A program made the translations under genes and the position numbers. From assembly GCA_903822005.1 (NCBI GenBank), contig CAIJNL010000025.1, forward strand, positions 84,493 through 148,492: 64,000 nucleotides of DNA, in the 5' to 3' direction. Shown one piece after another: positions 1-9,322 of the stretch; position 1 is the stretch's first letter; each line of letters starts with the position of its first letter. Source of the DNA: an uncultured Nitrospiraceae bacterium (GTDB taxonomy: Bacteria; Nitrospirota; Thermodesulfovibrionia; Thermodesulfovibrionales; Dissulfurispiraceae). The notes beneath the pieces are model-generated. The model was not told the origin of the DNA. It worked only from the letters and a program-made list of their open reading frames with translations, and ran no database searches.

Positions 1-2
1 TT

Positions 3-830
3 ACACGGCTGCTGATGACGGCTGCAGTCATGCTCGTCGGGATGTCTGTCTATCAATTTCTGGAATCCCTCATATTTCCTGATCTTACGGCCTGGGAATC
101 GGGCGTCATAACGGTCCTTTTCGGCACAAGCGTCGCCACCATTGCGGCCTATTTTGTTATCCGCAGGATGTCTGCCCTGCTTGAAAGAATCCAGATGAAG
201 AGTATGATGCGGCAAAAATCCGAAGAGAAGCTTTCAAAGGTTTTTCTCGCAAATCCGGACTGGGTCATCATCAGCAGGCTGTCTGACGGCCGTTATATCG
301 ATGTGAATGAGGCATTCCTCCGCATGACCGGATACAGCAGGGACGAGGTCATCGGCCATTCATCCCTCGACCTGCATATCTGGATCGACCCGGAAGAGAG
401 AAAAGAAATTGTCCGCCTCCTTCAGGAAGAGGGCCGGGTAAGCAACCATGAAGTCCGGTTCGGCATGAAATCCGGGAGAGTCAGGTCCATGCTCTGGTCG
501 GCGGAAAGGATCGAGCTGAACGGCGAGGCATGCATGATCGCTGTCTGCAAGGACATAACAGACCTTATAAAGGCGTCTGAAGAGCGCAAGAGACTTATTG
601 ATCAGCTCGAAAGGGCCCTCTCAAAAGTAATGCAGCTGAGCGGTTTTTTGCCGATTTGCACTACCTGTAAAAAAGTCCGGGACAGCCGCGACCACTGGAA
701 GCCTGTCGAATCTTATCTGCATAATCATTCCGAAGCCAAGTTCATCAACAGCATCTGCCCTGATTGCGCCAAAGAGGTCTACTCAAAAATTTATCCAGGG
801 AAGGAAGATCAAGGCAAGGAAGGGGTCTGA
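3..830 (+). CDS. PAS-domain membrane sensor protein with CxxC...CxxC tail (5' end cut by window edge)
   Basis: The frame is open to the left edge, and the first residues look like the end of a membrane helix, so the true start probably lies outside the window; an internal ATG at 15 is unlikely to be the start. Visible order: two hydrophobic helices (about residues 1-50), a short linker helix, a PAS fold (about 75-190, with the common VNEAFLRMTGYSRDEVIG pattern), a coiled coil, and a tail with CTTC and CPDC about 40 residues apart. That paired-cysteine tail is known from many PAS and response-regulator proteins and probably binds metal (inference). There is no kinase, cyclase or phosphodiesterase domain, so its output is unknown. 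It probably senses at the inner membrane. Confidence 0.75.
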   Translation, partial: TRLLMTAAVMLVGMSVYQFLESLIFPDLTAWESGVITVLFGTSVATIAAYFVIRRMSALLERIQMKSMMRQKSEEKLSKVFLANPDWVIISRLSDGRYIDVNEAFLRMTGYSRDEVIGHSSLDLHIWIDPEERKEIVRLLQEEGRVSNHEVRFGMKSGRVRSMLWSAERIELNGEACMIAVCKDITDLIKASEERKRLIDQLERALSKVMQLSGFLPICTTCKKVRDSRDHWKPVESYLHNHSEAKFINSICPDCAKEVYSKIYPGKEDQGKEGV

Positions 831-968
831 AATATGATGAAACTCATGAGTGGATACACGCTCTTTCCCTCACGAGGTTGGTCTTATCCCTTGCAATTGC
901 ATTCAAATACAACTATGCTGTGATAGTTACAAGAGTATAAATTATGGTTTCATGAATGGGGACAATAG

Positions 969-2087
969 ATGTTGATCCAGGAAGACTATTTCAAGAACAT
1001 TTTCAACACAGTTCGCGAAGGTATTATCATACTGGATGAAAACATGAGAGTTTTGTCGGCCAATCGTAGTTTTTTCAATATTTTCAAAGTAGATGCCGCA
1101 AATACTATCGGCTCTTTTTTATACGATCTTGGAAATGGGCAATGGAACATTCCGTACCTTCGAGTGCTGCTTGAGGATATTCTTCCGAAGAACGACACAG
1201 TTGATGACTACGAAATTGAACATAATTTTGAGAGCATCGGACAGAAAACCATGCTCCTTAACGCCTGCAAAATCAGAGAAAAGAAGAACGACCAGCCGAT
1301 AATCCTTCTCGCCATTGAGGACATTACCGATCGTAAGCTGACTGAGGAGAAAGTCAAGAACCTGAATGCTATGCTGGAACGCAACAACGCTCAACTTGCC
1401 GAAGCAAACAAAGACCTGGAAGCATTCAGCGATTCAGTCTCCCACGATCTTCGCGCTCCGCTCAGGCATATGTCGGGTTTTGTTGAACTGCTGCAAAAAA
1501 AATTAAAAGATCATTCGGATGAAAAAGCCTGCAGCTACGCGGATTTAATATCCGGGGCCTCAAAAAAAATGGGTATGCTTATCGACGATCTGCTGGCTTT
1601 CTCGCACATCGGGCGTAAGGAGATCCAGAAGAGAAAGGTAAATTTGAATGTCCTGGTTAGCGGAGTGGTCCGGGAAATTCAGGACGAACTGAAGGGGCGG
1701 AAGATTAGATGGGATATTGCTGAGCTGCCTGACGTACTTGGTGACAAGTCGCTGCTAAGACTTGTGATTGTCAATCTCGTCTCAAATGCAGTCAAGTTCA
1801 CAAGTACTCGTCCCCAGGCTGAAATCAGGATCGGATGCAAAGATGAGGGAGATAAATTCACCTGCTTCTTTGCGGACAATGGAGTGGGGTTTGACATGCA
1901 ATATGTGGATAAACTCTTTGGCGTTTTCCAGCGACTCCACACACAGGATGAATTTGAAGGTACGGGCATCGGCCTTGCAAATGTACAGCGTATCATCGTC
2001 CGCCATGGCGGACGAGTTTGGGCCGAAGGTGTTGTTGGGCAGGGTGCCACGTTTTATTTTACTCTTCCAAAGATAAAGCAAGCATAG
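969..2087 (+). CDS. PAS sensor histidine kinase, cytoplasmic
   Basis: This 372-residue kinase has an N-terminal PAS-like sensor (about 5-125), a coiled-coil linker, a phytochrome-kinase-type HisKA domain with the phosphoacceptor His at residue 159 (SHDLRAPLRHM), and a HATPase_c domain with N box (NLVSNAVKF), G1 box (DNGVGFD) and G2 box (GTGIGLANVQ). There is no membrane helix or signal peptide, so it should be soluble. It would autophosphorylate and pass phosphate to a response regulator, but no receiver lies next to it, so the partner is unknown. The Shine-Dalgarno sequence upstream is poor. The gene is flanked by unrelated genes and appears monocistronic. Confidence 0.85.
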   Translation: MLIQEDYFKNIFNTVREGIIILDENMRVLSANRSFFNIFKVDAANTIGSFLYDLGNGQWNIPYLRVLLEDILPKNDTVDDYEIEHNFESIGQKTMLLNACKIREKKNDQPIILLAIEDITDRKLTEEKVKNLNAMLERNNAQLAEANKDLEAFSDSVSHDLRAPLRHMSGFVELLQKKLKDHSDEKACSYADLISGASKKMGMLIDDLLAFSHIGRKEIQKRKVNLNVLVSGVVREIQDELKGRKIRWDIAELPDVLGDKSLLRLVIVNLVSNAVKFTSTRPQAEIRIGCKDEGDKFTCFFADNGVGFDMQYVDKLFGVFQRLHTQDEFEGTGIGLANVQRIIVRHGGRVWAEGVVGQGATFYFTLPKIKQA

Positions 2088-2242
2088 GCATGCCGGAACT
2101 TACGCATGTTTTCAACTGAAGCTGCCTTGATTTCAATAACTACAAAAGCTAAATTGTGACTCTGACCCCGTATCGTTCCAGGACAAAATTTATGTATGAG
2201 TTGCTGTTAACCCAAAGCGTGACTATACTGGTAGGATAAAAT

Positions 2243-3892
2243 ATGTACATGTCACGGAAAAATATTATCGTCTCGGGAATTTCCGCTCTTTTTGTCATAA
2301 TGGTCTTTTTGTTCGCTTACAGGATAGCGTCTGAAAGAAACCTGGGCTCTCCTCCTCATTATGACGCACTAAGACCGGTTATCGAAAAGAGGATAACCGG
2401 ATGGAGCGCCCCATCAAACAAAATTGTGAGTGGAGAACGGATATACTCTGCCGTTCTGGTAGAAAGTTTCTATAAGGGAAGAAACTATCAGCCTGCATGG
2501 AGCCGGAACGGACATCTTGTAAATGCGGAAACACTCATAAATGCAGTCGGGGACGCTTATGGCGAGGGGCTGTCGCCCGATTATTACCATCTGGAACTAA
2601 TAAGATCTCTTGTGGGCAAGGCGGGTAAAGGACCAGTTCCCGGCCCCATACAACTGGCCGATCTTGACATCCTCCTTACGGACGCCTTTCTTACTTTGGG
2701 TTGCCACCTGTCCGCCGGGTGCGTGAACCCGGTGACTATTGAAACCGAATGGTTTGCAAAGAGTCTCAGCGTTGACGTTTCTTCTGTTCTTGAAAAGGCA
2801 CTCGAGAAAAAACAGATACGGGAAGGCCTGATGGGGCTGCGCCCGCAAAAAGACATCTACAGCAGACTCAGGCTGGCCCTTGCGCGGTACAGGGAACTTT
2901 TGTCAAAAGGCGAGTGGCAGCTGGTTTCAGCCGGACCCGGACTGAAAAAAGGTTCACAGTCCGAAAGAGTTGTGGAATTGAGAAAGAGACTTGCCGCTTC
3001 AGGTGATCTGCCGCCGGCTGAGGCAAAGGGCGGGGACCTTTTTGATGATAAAGTCGAGCAGTCGGTAATGGTCTTCCAGAAACGGCATGGTCTTAAAATC
3101 GACGGCGCTGTCAGCCGCGACACGCTCGATGCCCTCAATGTCCCGCTGCAGCAGCGGATACGTCAAATGGAATTGAACATGGAACGCCTGCGCTGGATAT
3201 TCGGCAATATTGAGGAGCGGTATATTGCCGTCAACATCGCAAACTTCCAGCTGGATGTCATTGAAAATGACAAGTCGGTCCTCTCGATGAAAGTGGTCGT
3301 AGGGAAGCCCTACCTGCGTACTCCCATTTTTACAGCCAGGATGACCTATCTTGTTATCAATCCCTCCTGGAATATTCCTGCCAGTATTGTGCAGAAAGAG
3401 ATACTGGGGAAGATAGAGAAAGATCCCGATTATCTTGCCAAACAGCACATTAAGGTCGTGAGCGGGCCGGAGGTGAACGGAAAGGCGTCTCGGGACAGGT
3501 TTCGCCAGGAGCCCGGTCATCTGAACGCCCTCGGGACTTTTAAGTTTATGTTTCCAAATGAATATGATGTTTACCTCCATGACACACCGGCCAAGCGTCT
3601 GTTCTCTGAGAGTGTGCGTGACTTCAGCCACGGATGCAGCCGCATTGAAAAGCCGCTCGAACTCGCGGAGTATCTGTTGCGCGATGACCCGCGCTGGTCG
3701 CGGAGCGAATTGCTGGCAGCGGTAGGGAAGGGCACTGAGCAGACCGTCATGATACCGCGTCCGCTGAATGTACACTTCCTCTATCTTACGGCATGGGTTG
3801 ATGAAAGCGGCACGGTCCAGTTCAGGAATGACATCTACGGAAGAGACAAGAAACTTGAGGAGGCCCTGCGCCGGAAGCCCTCTCTTCGATAA
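2243..3892 (+). CDS. L,D-transpeptidase, YcbB/LdtD type
   Basis: This 549-residue protein has an N-terminal membrane anchor (about 8-27), a helical scaffold, a peptidoglycan-binding domain (about 235-300, with the SERVVELRKRL pattern) and a YkuD catalytic domain whose SHGCSR motif places the nucleophile at Cys465. The order and size match the YcbB/LdtD family, which makes 3-3 (mDAP-mDAP) peptidoglycan crosslinks in the periplasm. AGGA about 6 bases before the ATG supports the start. The next gene encodes a YcbK/MepK-type peptidase; the same two families are neighbours in E. coli, where MepK cuts 3-3 crosslinks. Crosslink making and trimming therefore appear to be encoded side by side here as well. 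Confidence 0.88.
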   Translation: MYMSRKNIIVSGISALFVIMVFLFAYRIASERNLGSPPHYDALRPVIEKRITGWSAPSNKIVSGERIYSAVLVESFYKGRNYQPAWSRNGHLVNAETLINAVGDAYGEGLSPDYYHLELIRSLVGKAGKGPVPGPIQLADLDILLTDAFLTLGCHLSAGCVNPVTIETEWFAKSLSVDVSSVLEKALEKKQIREGLMGLRPQKDIYSRLRLALARYRELLSKGEWQLVSAGPGLKKGSQSERVVELRKRLAASGDLPPAEAKGGDLFDDKVEQSVMVFQKRHGLKIDGAVSRDTLDALNVPLQQRIRQMELNMERLRWIFGNIEERYIAVNIANFQLDVIENDKSVLSMKVVVGKPYLRTPIFTARMTYLVINPSWNIPASIVQKEILGKIEKDPDYLAKQHIKVVSGPEVNGKASRDRFRQEPGHLNALGTFKFMFPNEYDVYLHDTPAKRLFSESVRDFSHGCSRIEKPLELAEYLLRDDPRWSRSELLAAVGKGTEQTVMIPRPLNVHFLYLTAWVDESGTVQFRNDIYGRDKKLEEALRRKPSLR

Positions 3893-4076
3893 GCACCGTT
3901 AAGTTCATCTGCAGCGTGCAGGCCGCATCCTTCCGCTTCCGTTCAATATTGAAATAATTGCTATATTTATTCCGGATAAGTTATAACAAACATATAGTTA
4001 TTGTACCTCTGAGACCAAAGTATAAACTAAGAAAGACCAATCATGCAGCATCTTTTTTGCGCAGGAGAATTGACTT

Positions 4077-4661
4077 GTGAAAGAGACCAAGAATTCGGGA
4101 CCCATACCAATGCATCATATGACAAGCCGCAGGGAATTTCTCCTGGCAGGCCTTGTAACGACTGTCGGGTGCCTTTTCCCTTATAAAGCAGACGCAGCAT
4201 TTTCAAAGCTCTTTTCCGATGAAAGAAAACTCTCCTTTTTTAATACTCATACCGGTGAGAACATAAAGGCCGTTTATTGCGAGCAGGGCGCATACGTGCC
4301 CCAGGCATTGACCAATATCAACTACATATTGCGTGATTTCCGCACCGGAGATGTGAAGGAGATCGATACGGGCCTGTTAGACCTCCTTTTTACTCTTCAG
4401 CAGAGACTGAAAAGCACGGCGCCCTTCCATGTTATTTCGGGCTATCGTTCACCGAAAACCAACGCGCTTTTGAGAAATGCGAGCAAAGGCGTGGCCGGAC
4501 AGAGTCTTCACCTGCAGGGCAAGGCCATCGATATACGTTTGCCCGGCTATGATCTGAAGACTTTGCAGCGCGCTGCTATCGACCTTCAGAGTGGAGGCGT
4601 GGGTTATTATCCTGGCCCCGATTTTGTCCATGTGGACGTGGGAAGAGTTCGCTACTGGTAG
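4077..4661 (+). CDS. MepK/YcbK-type peptidoglycan endopeptidase (DUF882, M15-like), Tat-exported
   Basis: This 194-residue protein begins at a GTG with AGGAG about 9 bases upstream. Its N-terminus has a twin-arginine-like motif (SRREFLLAG) followed by a hydrophobic stretch, so export by Tat is likely. The mature part is a DUF882/peptidase M15-like fold with the expected zinc ligands of the LAS metallopeptidases: HLQGKAID (His and Asp) and HVD near the C-terminus. In E. coli MepK hydrolyses mDAP-mDAP crosslinks made by L,D-transpeptidases. Its place 184 bp downstream of the L,D-transpeptidase gene supports the same job here. The specific bond cleaved is inferred from family and context. Confidence 0.85.
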   Translation: MKETKNSGPIPMHHMTSRREFLLAGLVTTVGCLFPYKADAAFSKLFSDERKLSFFNTHTGENIKAVYCEQGAYVPQALTNINYILRDFRTGDVKEIDTGLLDLLFTLQQRLKSTAPFHVISGYRSPKTNALLRNASKGVAGQSLHLQGKAIDIRLPGYDLKTLQRAAIDLQSGGVGYYPGPDFVHVDVGRVRYW

Positions 4662-4727
4662 TCTGTGCAGCGCCTGTCTGTGAGGACCTGATGACAGTTG
4701 TTAACCCCTGCCAATCAACAAACAAAA

Positions 4728-4925
4728 CTATTTTCTTTTGCCCATCACCTGAATTGCCAACGGGATAGTGCTGATTGCTCCAATAATAAACAATGTCCAT
4801 CCTACAGCTTTTCTCTGATCATCCTTGAGTTTATCCGCCAATAACAAACCTATTCCTGCTCCAAGCAATCCGCGTGTGCCGGCTATTAGCGCGATTTCAG
4901 GCAGCGTCAATTCCACTTTCTTCAT
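4728..4925 (-). CDS. small two-helix membrane protein, 65 residues
   Basis: The start was chosen at the ATG preceded by a strong AGGAGG (complement of 4929-4936) rather than an upstream ATG that would add 44 residues of low-complexity sequence. The protein opens with MKKVELTLPEIALIAGTRG and has two hydrophobic segments (about 12-30 and 42-59) separated by a charged turn (DKLKDDQRK). A small glycine-rich two-helix inner-membrane protein is all that can be said. It is convergent with the peptidase gene and divergent from the next membrane gene. I do not recognise the family. Confidence 0.65.
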   Translation of the reverse strand: MKKVELTLPEIALIAGTRGLLGAGIGLLLADKLKDDQRKAVGWTLFIIGAISTIPLAIQVMGKRK

Positions 4926-5089
4926 GGTACCCTCCTTCGATAATATATATTGTATCAAGCCGCAGGCAGGTAACCTAGGGGGAGTTGCAGGTTCAGGACA
5001 TTTGGGGAATTCAAAATATTTACTTAACATATAATGCGGCGTACATTGAGCTCTCATTACTGCAAATTAAATTCAAAGGTTAGTGCGAA

Positions 5090-5440
5090 ATGATCGAGTA
5101 CATATTATCACAGACAGATGCTATTATGAAGACAGCCCGGGAGACCTATGGAGTAGATCCCATAGTATTCTTCGCTATTTATATCATTTGCACGCCCTTT
5201 TTCTATTATTCACTGCTTAGAACTATCTCGGCTATAGGCAAGAAAGTCATGAAGGAAGTCATGCTGTGGAGCACAATATTTCTATTGGCAGCCATTGCTC
5301 CATTTATTTACGTTATTTTCTTCGGGCGTAACATTCCCTGGTGGGTATATGGGATTATTGTTATAATAATTATCCAGAGCGTCTATTTCCTGTTCACGCG
5401 GATAAAAAGAAATCAAAATATTGCCGGATTCCGGCCGTAG
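5090..5440 (+). CDS. small integral membrane protein, 116 residues, unknown function
   Basis: Three or four hydrophobic segments are visible (about 26-45, 60-78 and 83-101), separated by short charged loops (SAIGKKVMKE, TRIKRNQN). There are no catalytic motifs and I do not recognise the family. The upstream ribosome-binding region is weak. The gene sits among small membrane-protein genes between the cell-wall pair and the GAF-kinase operon. Confidence 0.6.
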   Translation: MIEYILSQTDAIMKTARETYGVDPIVFFAIYIICTPFFYYSLLRTISAIGKKVMKEVMLWSTIFLLAAIAPFIYVIFFGRNIPWWVYGIIVIIIIQSVYFLFTRIKRNQNIAGFRP

Positions 5441-5567
5441 CCTCTGTCTCTCCTTTGTGATCAATTCAGATTTCTTCGTCAGGCAGAAACGTCCTGATTT
5501 TGAGGTTTCCGCAACCAAGGGTACAATTAAATCAATAATATTAGTCCATGGAAAGGCGGTGAAAGAG

Positions 5568-5729
5568 ATGAACGTGAATATTACAAAGAATATCGGAATG
5601 CTTTTGCTCGGAATCTGGCTCATCCTGATTGGCCTGATGAGTCTGATCGGAGGCGGACCCATAACAATACGTACTTTGCTGGATGTACTCGCTATTGGTG
5701 CAGGCGCCTTTATACTGCTTGGCAAGTAA
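5568..5729 (+). CDS. very small membrane protein, 53 residues
   Basis: The ATG at 5568 follows a purine-rich AAAGGCGGTGAAAGAG and opens a short protein with one long or two close hydrophobic segments (GMLLLGIWLILIGLMSLIGG, then a second near the C-terminus ending AFILLGK). The frame remains open upstream, but that part has no hydrophobic or conserved character, so the short start is preferred. A small glycine-rich phage-shock-like or hypothetical membrane protein is plausible; the function is unknown. It ends 27 bp before the GAF kinase gene and could be co-transcribed with it. Confidence 0.55.
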   Translation: MNVNITKNIGMLLLGIWLILIGLMSLIGGGPITIRTLLDVLAIGAGAFILLGK

Positions 5730-5756
5730 GCTATTAGTGTCATAGGTGAGCGCCTG

Positions 5757-7013
5757 GTGAAATATAATAATCAAAGACCTGACCCTGCATCGGTTGTCAG
5801 TTTTGAGATGGGCAGCGTCATGCTGAATGACGCGTTGACGCTCGACCAGAGGCTGCAGGAACTGATACCTCTGCTTGCAGGCTTTACCAATGCCGCCAAG
5901 TGTTCCATCATGCTTATTAACAGCGGCGACATGACCATAGAGGTGAGGGCAGCCACAGACCCGGCCATCATAGGCCTCAAGAGGCAGCTTTCGGACGTTA
6001 CGATTTCTACTAGGGCCCTCATAGACAACGGGCCCTTTCTTTCCAATGCCCGGAAAAGAGAGTTTTTCGAACCGCTCGAAACTTCCCGTTACCAGTCCGG
6101 AGATTCCCTGAGCATTCCGGTGAAGTTTCTTGACAGGAAGATAGGCGTCATAAATTTCACCAACTTTGCAGGCTTGTCCGCGATTGACGGCGAAAAGATA
6201 GCGGGCATTATGGTCCTGATAAATCATCTGGCCGCATATCTTTATGCCGCCATCAGCAGGGAGCAACTCGAGACCAAGATGCATAAGCTGGAGGAGGCAA
6301 ACCGGCAGCTGGTCCAGCTGGCTGAACTGAAGACCAGTCTTACAGGATTCATAGTGCATGACCTGAAGGGGCCTATCAGCACAATCATGGCCAATCTCGA
6401 CATGCTGAGCTATGAGTCCCTTGCGCCAAATCAGGCCGAATATGTAGGCCTTGCCACTGAGGATATCTTTAAGCTCCAAAGCATGGTGATGGACATACTG
6501 GACGTCCTGAAACTGGAAGAAGGCACCATCAGCATCTTCCGCGACGACGTTGACATCAGGGCACTGATAGAAAGGGAAGTGGACGCATTCAGGAACGTGC
6601 TTGCGCGCAGGCAGGTATCCGTGGAGATAGACGCGGTTTCAGAGACCTGCTATATAGACGAAAACCTCATCAGCCGTATTATCGTCAATATGCTGCGCAA
6701 TGCCCTTGAGCATTCACCCGAGGGCGGACTGATATCCATTACTGCACACTATGACCCTGCCGCAAAAGAGATGGTTGTCGGCATTTCAGACCAGGGCAAA
6801 GGCATACCCGACGCGATAAAGGAGAAGATCTTCGAAAAGTATTATCGCGCGTCGGACGATGCAAAGACCATAAAGACCGGCAGCGGCATGGGGCTTACCT
6901 TCTGCAAACTCGTTGTAGAGGCGCATGGCGGGGTCATCAAAGTCGAAGATACGGAGACCGGCGGGGCGAGGTTTGTATTCAATCTCCCGCAGACCCTGAC
7001 AGGGGAAGTCTGA
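5757..7013 (+). CDS. GAF-domain sensor histidine kinase
   Basis: This 418-residue protein starts at GTG, with AGGTGAG 6 bases upstream. It has an N-terminal GAF domain (about 18-165), a coiled coil (about 160-190), a HisKA domain with phosphoacceptor His201 (FIVHDLKGPISTI) and HATPase_c boxes (NMLRNALEHS, DQGKGIP, GSGMGLTFCKLVV). There are no membrane helices, so it senses a cytoplasmic or diffusible signal; the GAF ligand cannot be read from sequence. The next gene, a REC-TPR response regulator, begins one base after its stop codon and is the obvious phosphotransfer partner. Confidence 0.88.
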   Translation: MKYNNQRPDPASVVSFEMGSVMLNDALTLDQRLQELIPLLAGFTNAAKCSIMLINSGDMTIEVRAATDPAIIGLKRQLSDVTISTRALIDNGPFLSNARKREFFEPLETSRYQSGDSLSIPVKFLDRKIGVINFTNFAGLSAIDGEKIAGIMVLINHLAAYLYAAISREQLETKMHKLEEANRQLVQLAELKTSLTGFIVHDLKGPISTIMANLDMLSYESLAPNQAEYVGLATEDIFKLQSMVMDILDVLKLEEGTISIFRDDVDIRALIEREVDAFRNVLARRQVSVEIDAVSETCYIDENLISRIIVNMLRNALEHSPEGGLISITAHYDPAAKEMVVGISDQGKGIPDAIKEKIFEKYYRASDDAKTIKTGSGMGLTFCKLVVEAHGGVIKVEDTETGGARFVFNLPQTLTGEV

Positions 7014-7014
7014 G

Positions 7015-8196
7015 ATGAGCATAGATATTCATTATCTCAACAGTTTTGTGCTGGTGGTAGACGATGAGCCCTCGATGCGCCGGACCATCGGCAACATGCT
7101 GTCGCGCATGGGATTCAAAAACATCCTCAACGCGGAAAACGGCAGCGCGGCCTTCTCACTTCTCCAGGTTTCCAAAGTAGACCTTGTCATATCCGATATC
7201 AATATGCCCGAGATGACCGGCACCGAGCTGTACAGGATAATCAGGGCGGACAAGAAACATAAGGACATAAGTTTTGTGTTTGTGACCGCCGAGGTGCGCA
7301 GAAACGTGGTGGCCCGCACTGCTGAAGAAGGGGGCTGCACCTACATCATCAAACCGTTTGTAATGTCTACCCTCGAGGCCAAGATAATGGAGGTGCTCAG
7401 GAAGAGGTTCCAGCCCACTCCGTTTGAGACCCATCTGAAGAATTTCAGGCAGCATATGGAAACTCTCGATATCCTGAAAGCAGAGGAAGAGATCGATAAG
7501 GCTTTTGAAATGGAGCCTGGGTCGCCGACACTCTTTTTCCACAGGGGACAGATAGCCATTCACAAGGGAGCGACCGACAAGGCGATGCACTATTTCCAGG
7601 ACGCCATAGACAGAAAGCCCCTTTTTGTGAAGGCCTATGATGCCATGGCCAAGCTGTACGAAGACCAGGGAGACATTGACGCCGCAGTCAAGTATTACGA
7701 GACCGCCAACAGGATAAGCTCGTCAAATGCCGACAGGCTGGTGACATTGAGCAAACTGTACATAAAGAAAAACGAGCCTGAAAAGGCCGCGGCACTGCTC
7801 AAGGGCGCGGCAAGCAGCATAACTCAGGATGTTGCCATAGCGGGACATCTGGAGGGAGAACTTTACCTTGCCAACGGAGAGAATGAGAAGGCGCTCCAGG
7901 TGCTGCTTGTGGCCCATAAGAAAAGCCCGTCAGACTGCTCGATCATGAAGAGCCTGGCCGAAGCTTACAGGAAGAACAGCAAACCTGAAGAGGCTATTGG
8001 CATGTATCAGGAGATATTGTTCATACTGCCGCATAATGCCGACATCTACCATTTCATAGGAAAGACCTATCTCGAGATGGGAGACAAGACAGCTGCCATC
8101 AGTTCCATTACCAGGGCATGGGAGATCAACCCTTCATCCAGAGAGATCACGCGTGATCTGAGGGCCCTTGCAGAGAAACAAAAGCTCAATCTTTAA
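7015..8196 (+). CDS. response regulator with TPR output domain
   Basis: This 393-residue protein has a receiver domain (about 8-130) with acidic pocket VVDDEPS, phosphoacceptor Asp61 (VISDINMPEMTG) and the conserved Lys (YIIKPF). The rest is a run of tetratricopeptide repeats (about 140-390, with recurring patterns such as AMHYFQDAIDRKP and AAVKYYETANRIS). The output is therefore protein-protein interaction rather than DNA binding. It lies one base downstream of the GAF kinase gene, so the two form an operon and presumably a phosphorelay. The TPR target is not in evidence. Confidence 0.88.
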   Translation: MSIDIHYLNSFVLVVDDEPSMRRTIGNMLSRMGFKNILNAENGSAAFSLLQVSKVDLVISDINMPEMTGTELYRIIRADKKHKDISFVFVTAEVRRNVVARTAEEGGCTYIIKPFVMSTLEAKIMEVLRKRFQPTPFETHLKNFRQHMETLDILKAEEEIDKAFEMEPGSPTLFFHRGQIAIHKGATDKAMHYFQDAIDRKPLFVKAYDAMAKLYEDQGDIDAAVKYYETANRISSSNADRLVTLSKLYIKKNEPEKAAALLKGAASSITQDVAIAGHLEGELYLANGENEKALQVLLVAHKKSPSDCSIMKSLAEAYRKNSKPEEAIGMYQEILFILPHNADIYHFIGKTYLEMGDKTAAISSITRAWEINPSSREITRDLRALAEKQKLNL

Positions 8197-8341
8197 CACA
8201 CATTTTGCCGTTTGCAACGCGAAGCTGCCGCTTGTTCCATACCCCGAATTATTTAAATACAGATAGCGCCTGACAATGCCTGACCCCTTTTCATACCGTT
8301 GAAAAATTGACTTTCCGGAGGTTATCCATTAATTTACATAT

Positions 8342-9319
8342 ATGCTTTCCTATATAGCCAGACGTCTTGTACTGATGATTCCCCTGATCTTCGGCATCAC
8401 CCTCATCAGCTTCCTGGTGATACATCTTGCGCCAGGCGGCCCTGTAGAAGTCGAGACGGAGATGTCCATGAAGTCATCGGCCCAGGCATTGGAGAACCTG
8501 AAAAAACTTTATGGTCTGGACAAGCCGCTCCATGAACAGTACATCGACTGGCTCCAGAGGTTTGTCAAACTCGATTTCGGCACTTCTTTTACGGACGGCA
8601 AGAAGGTGCTCGGCAAGATCACCGAGAGAATACCCATAACTCTTACCATAAATTTACTTTCACTCCTGTTCATTTTTTGCATAGCCGTGCCTATAGGCGT
8701 GCTGTCGGCCACGCGGCAATATTCCCTGTTCGACAGGTTCACGACCATCTTTGTCTTTGTCGGCTTCTCGACCCCTCATTTCTGGCTCGCCCTGTTGTGC
8801 CAGATACTTTTTGGCATGACCCTGGGCTGGCTGCCTATTTCGGGCTTCCAGAGCATCGACGTAACCGGTATGGGTTTTCTCGAAAGGGTATGGGACTGGA
8901 CTGTGCATCTGATCCTGCCTGTCGGAATAGGCGCCTTTGCGGGCATGGCCGGACTGAGCCGCTACAGCCGGTCGAGCATGCTTGAAGTCATACGGCAGGA
9001 TTACATAAGGACGGCGCGAGCCAAAGGGCTGAGAGAATCACAGGTTATCATTCGTCATGCCCTGAGGAACGCGCTCATGCCAATAGTCACTATTATCGGC
9101 CTGGCGGTGCCGGGGCTTATCGGCGGATCTGTTATTATGGAGACCATTTTTTCGATCCCGGGCATGGGGCAGCTTTTTTATCAGTCGACCATGTCAAGGG
9201 ATTACCCGACAATTATGGGAGTGCTTGTTATCGGCGCCGTACTCACGCTCATCGGCAACTTCCTGGCGGATATTTCCTATGCCATGGTCGATCCGCGGAT
9301 AAGGATAAGCAAGGAATAA
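8342..9319 (+). CDS. ABC transporter permease, DppB/OppB family
   Basis: This 325-residue integral membrane protein has the DppB/OppB pattern: an N-terminal helix ([19 protein letters not shown]), a periplasmic region, then five further helices, and the EAA loop for contact with the ATPase ([20 protein letters not shown]). The family imports peptides, nickel or other small solutes through the inner membrane with a substrate-binding protein and one or two ATPases. It is followed after 3 bp by the DppC partner. No ATPase or binding-protein gene is next to it, so the substrate cannot be inferred. Confidence 0.9.
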   Translation: MLSYIARRLVLMIPLIFGITLISFLVIHLAPGGPVEVETEMSMKSSAQALENLKKLYGLDKPLHEQYIDWLQRFVKLDFGTSFTDGKKVLGKITERIPITLTINLLSLLFIFCIAVPIGVLSATRQYSLFDRFTTIFVFVGFSTPHFWLALLCQILFGMTLGWLPISGFQSIDVTGMGFLERVWDWTVHLILPVGIGAFAGMAGLSRYSRSSMLEVIRQDYIRTARAKGLRESQVIIRHALRNALMPIVTIIGLAVPGLIGGSVIMETIFSIPGMGQLFYQSTMSRDYPTIMGVLVIGAVLTLIGNFLADISYAMVDPRIRISKE

Positions 9320-9322
9320 GAC

